Source: Kamptonema formosum PCC 6407 (GTDB taxonomy: Bacteria; Cyanobacteriota; Cyanobacteriia; Cyanobacteriales; Microcoleaceae). From it: a stretch of DNA of 64,000 bases. A program made the translations under genes and the position numbers. Below are positions 63,303 through 64,000 of the stretch, piece after piece. The notes beneath the pieces are model-generated. The model was given only the letters and a program-made list of their open reading frames with translations, did not search any database and was not told where the DNA came from. The stretch covers positions 63,166 through 127,165 of the forward strand of contig NZ_KB235903.1 of NCBI RefSeq assembly GCF_000332155.1, written 5' to 3'. The number at the start of each line of letters is the position of its first letter. Position 1 is the stretch's first letter.

Positions 63303-64000
63303 TGAAAATTTTACTTACAGGTAGCGGCGGACAACTCGCTCAAGAATTGGAACCAATCCTATTATCGGCAGGTGAAGTTATTGCTGGCGATCGCACTTTC
63401 TTCGACTTATCCCAACCAGACAGCATCCACCAATTAATGGGAGAAATTAAACCCAATTTAGTTGTCAATTGTGCTGCTTACACTGCTGTAGATAAAGCCG
63501 AAAGCGAACCAGAATTGGCAAATGCTGTTAATGGAATTGCCCCTGGCATTCTAGCAGAAGAATGTGAAAAATTAGGAGCGACATTAATTCACATTTCTAC
63601 AGATTATGTATTTGGTGGTAGCCAGGGTTATCCTTATTGCGAAACAGATACTACTAACCCTTTGGGTGTTTATGGTAAGTCTAAATTAGCTGGCGAGTTA
63701 TCAATTATCAAGGCTTTAGATAGACACATTATTATCAGAACAGCTTGGGTTTATGGTAATGGTGGCAAAGGCAATTTTGTCAAAACTATGCTGAGATTAG
63801 GAAAGGATCGGGAAGAAATTCGGGTGGTAGCAGATCAAATAGGAAGTCCTACTTGGACTGGCGATCTTGCGGCGGCAATATCTCAAATTACTTCCAGTAT
63901 TAGACCTGAAATTTTCGGGACTTACCATTACACTAACAGCGGAGTTGCTAGTTGGTATGATTTTGCAGTCGCCATTTTTGAAGAAGCGAAACAACTAGGA
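63302..64000 (+). CDS. rfbD: dTDP-4-dehydrorhamnose reductase, 5' part (runs off window)
   Basis: The frame from ATG 63302 stays open to the window end (233 codons). It reads MKILLTGSGGQLAQELEPIL with a Rossmann glycine motif, NLVVNCAAYTAVDKAES, ISTDYVFGGSQGYPY, the YxxxK catalytic pair in VYGKSKLAGE, and VVADQIGSPTW. This is RmlD, which reduces the epimerised keto sugar to dTDP-L-rhamnose with NAD(P)H. About fifty C-terminal residues should lie beyond the edge. It follows rfbC directly, so these are part of a rhamnose operon supplying the glycosyltransferases upstream. Confidence 0.95.
   Translation, partial: MKILLTGSGGQLAQELEPILLSAGEVIAGDRTFFDLSQPDSIHQLMGEIKPNLVVNCAAYTAVDKAESEPELANAVNGIAPGILAEECEKLGATLIHISTDYVFGGSQGYPYCETDTTNPLGVYGKSKLAGELSIIKALDRHIIIRTAWVYGNGGKGNFVKTMLRLGKDREEIRVVADQIGSPTWTGDLAAAISQITSSIRPEIFGTYHYTNSGVASWYDFAVAIFEEAKQLG

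Overview
The window reads as a chromosomal segment of a filamentous, non-marine cyanobacterium, most likely of the Oscillatoria/Microcoleus type. Three things point there. The HIP1 octamer GCGATCGC is scattered throughout. The gene families are typically cyanobacterial: a GUN4-domain protein, a DUF3352 protein, a group 2 sigma factor, a REC-PAS-GGDEF-EAL protein, a TPR-tailed Ser/Thr kinase and an aa3 oxidase with its heme A genes. The gaps between genes are also packed with heptanucleotide arrays and small palindromic elements, as in large filamentous genomes. No tRNA, rRNA, CRISPR array, intact insertion sequence or phage was seen.

Layout. 1-6300: 5' end of cysE, a small exported protein, mrdA (PBP2), an ABC-F ATPase, a hypothetical gene and a decayed transposase. 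6343-13500: a large hybrid histidine kinase divergent from a REC-PAS-GGDEF-EAL protein, then an ABM-like protein and a zinc-ribbon GUN4 protein. 13665-21340: a ComB-like phosphatase, the ctaC-ctaD-ctaE oxidase operon (minus strand), and divergently ctaA and ctaB for heme A. 21490-36070: a sigma factor, a PilB/GspE-like ATPase, a DUF3352 protein, a second large histidine kinase and a double-kinase TPR protein. 36300-44660: a GST, a dolichol-phosphate-mannose-synthase-like glycosyltransferase, then an accessory cluster. That cluster holds a pentapeptide-repeat membrane protein, an AAA-type ATPase lacking its P-loop, a coupled TPR membrane protein, a small protein paired with a retropepsin-like protease, and a double CobA/CobO-like protein.

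45300-64000 looks like a surface-glycoprotein and secretion island. It holds an RTX protein, a methyltransferase-glycosyltransferase fusion, an EDD-type transferase-like protein and a three-module glycosyltransferase (GT4, GT2, SPINDLY/OGT-like). A type I secretion set follows (parvulin-like protein, ABC exporter with cyclic-nucleotide-binding-like and inactive C39-like domains, HlyD), then a polytopic membrane protein, a methyltransferase and rfbC-rfbD for dTDP-rhamnose. The simplest reading is that these genes make, glycosylate and export large calcium-binding surface proteins. That is inference from gene content.

The intergenic DNA is the second theme. Heptamer arrays (families CCCCTAG, TAATTGG, GTTAACG, TTAGTTG) abut or supply the stop codons of several unrelated genes. 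At least four kinds of hairpin or MITE-like elements recur, sometimes nested, and two palindromic elements lie in frame inside coding sequences.
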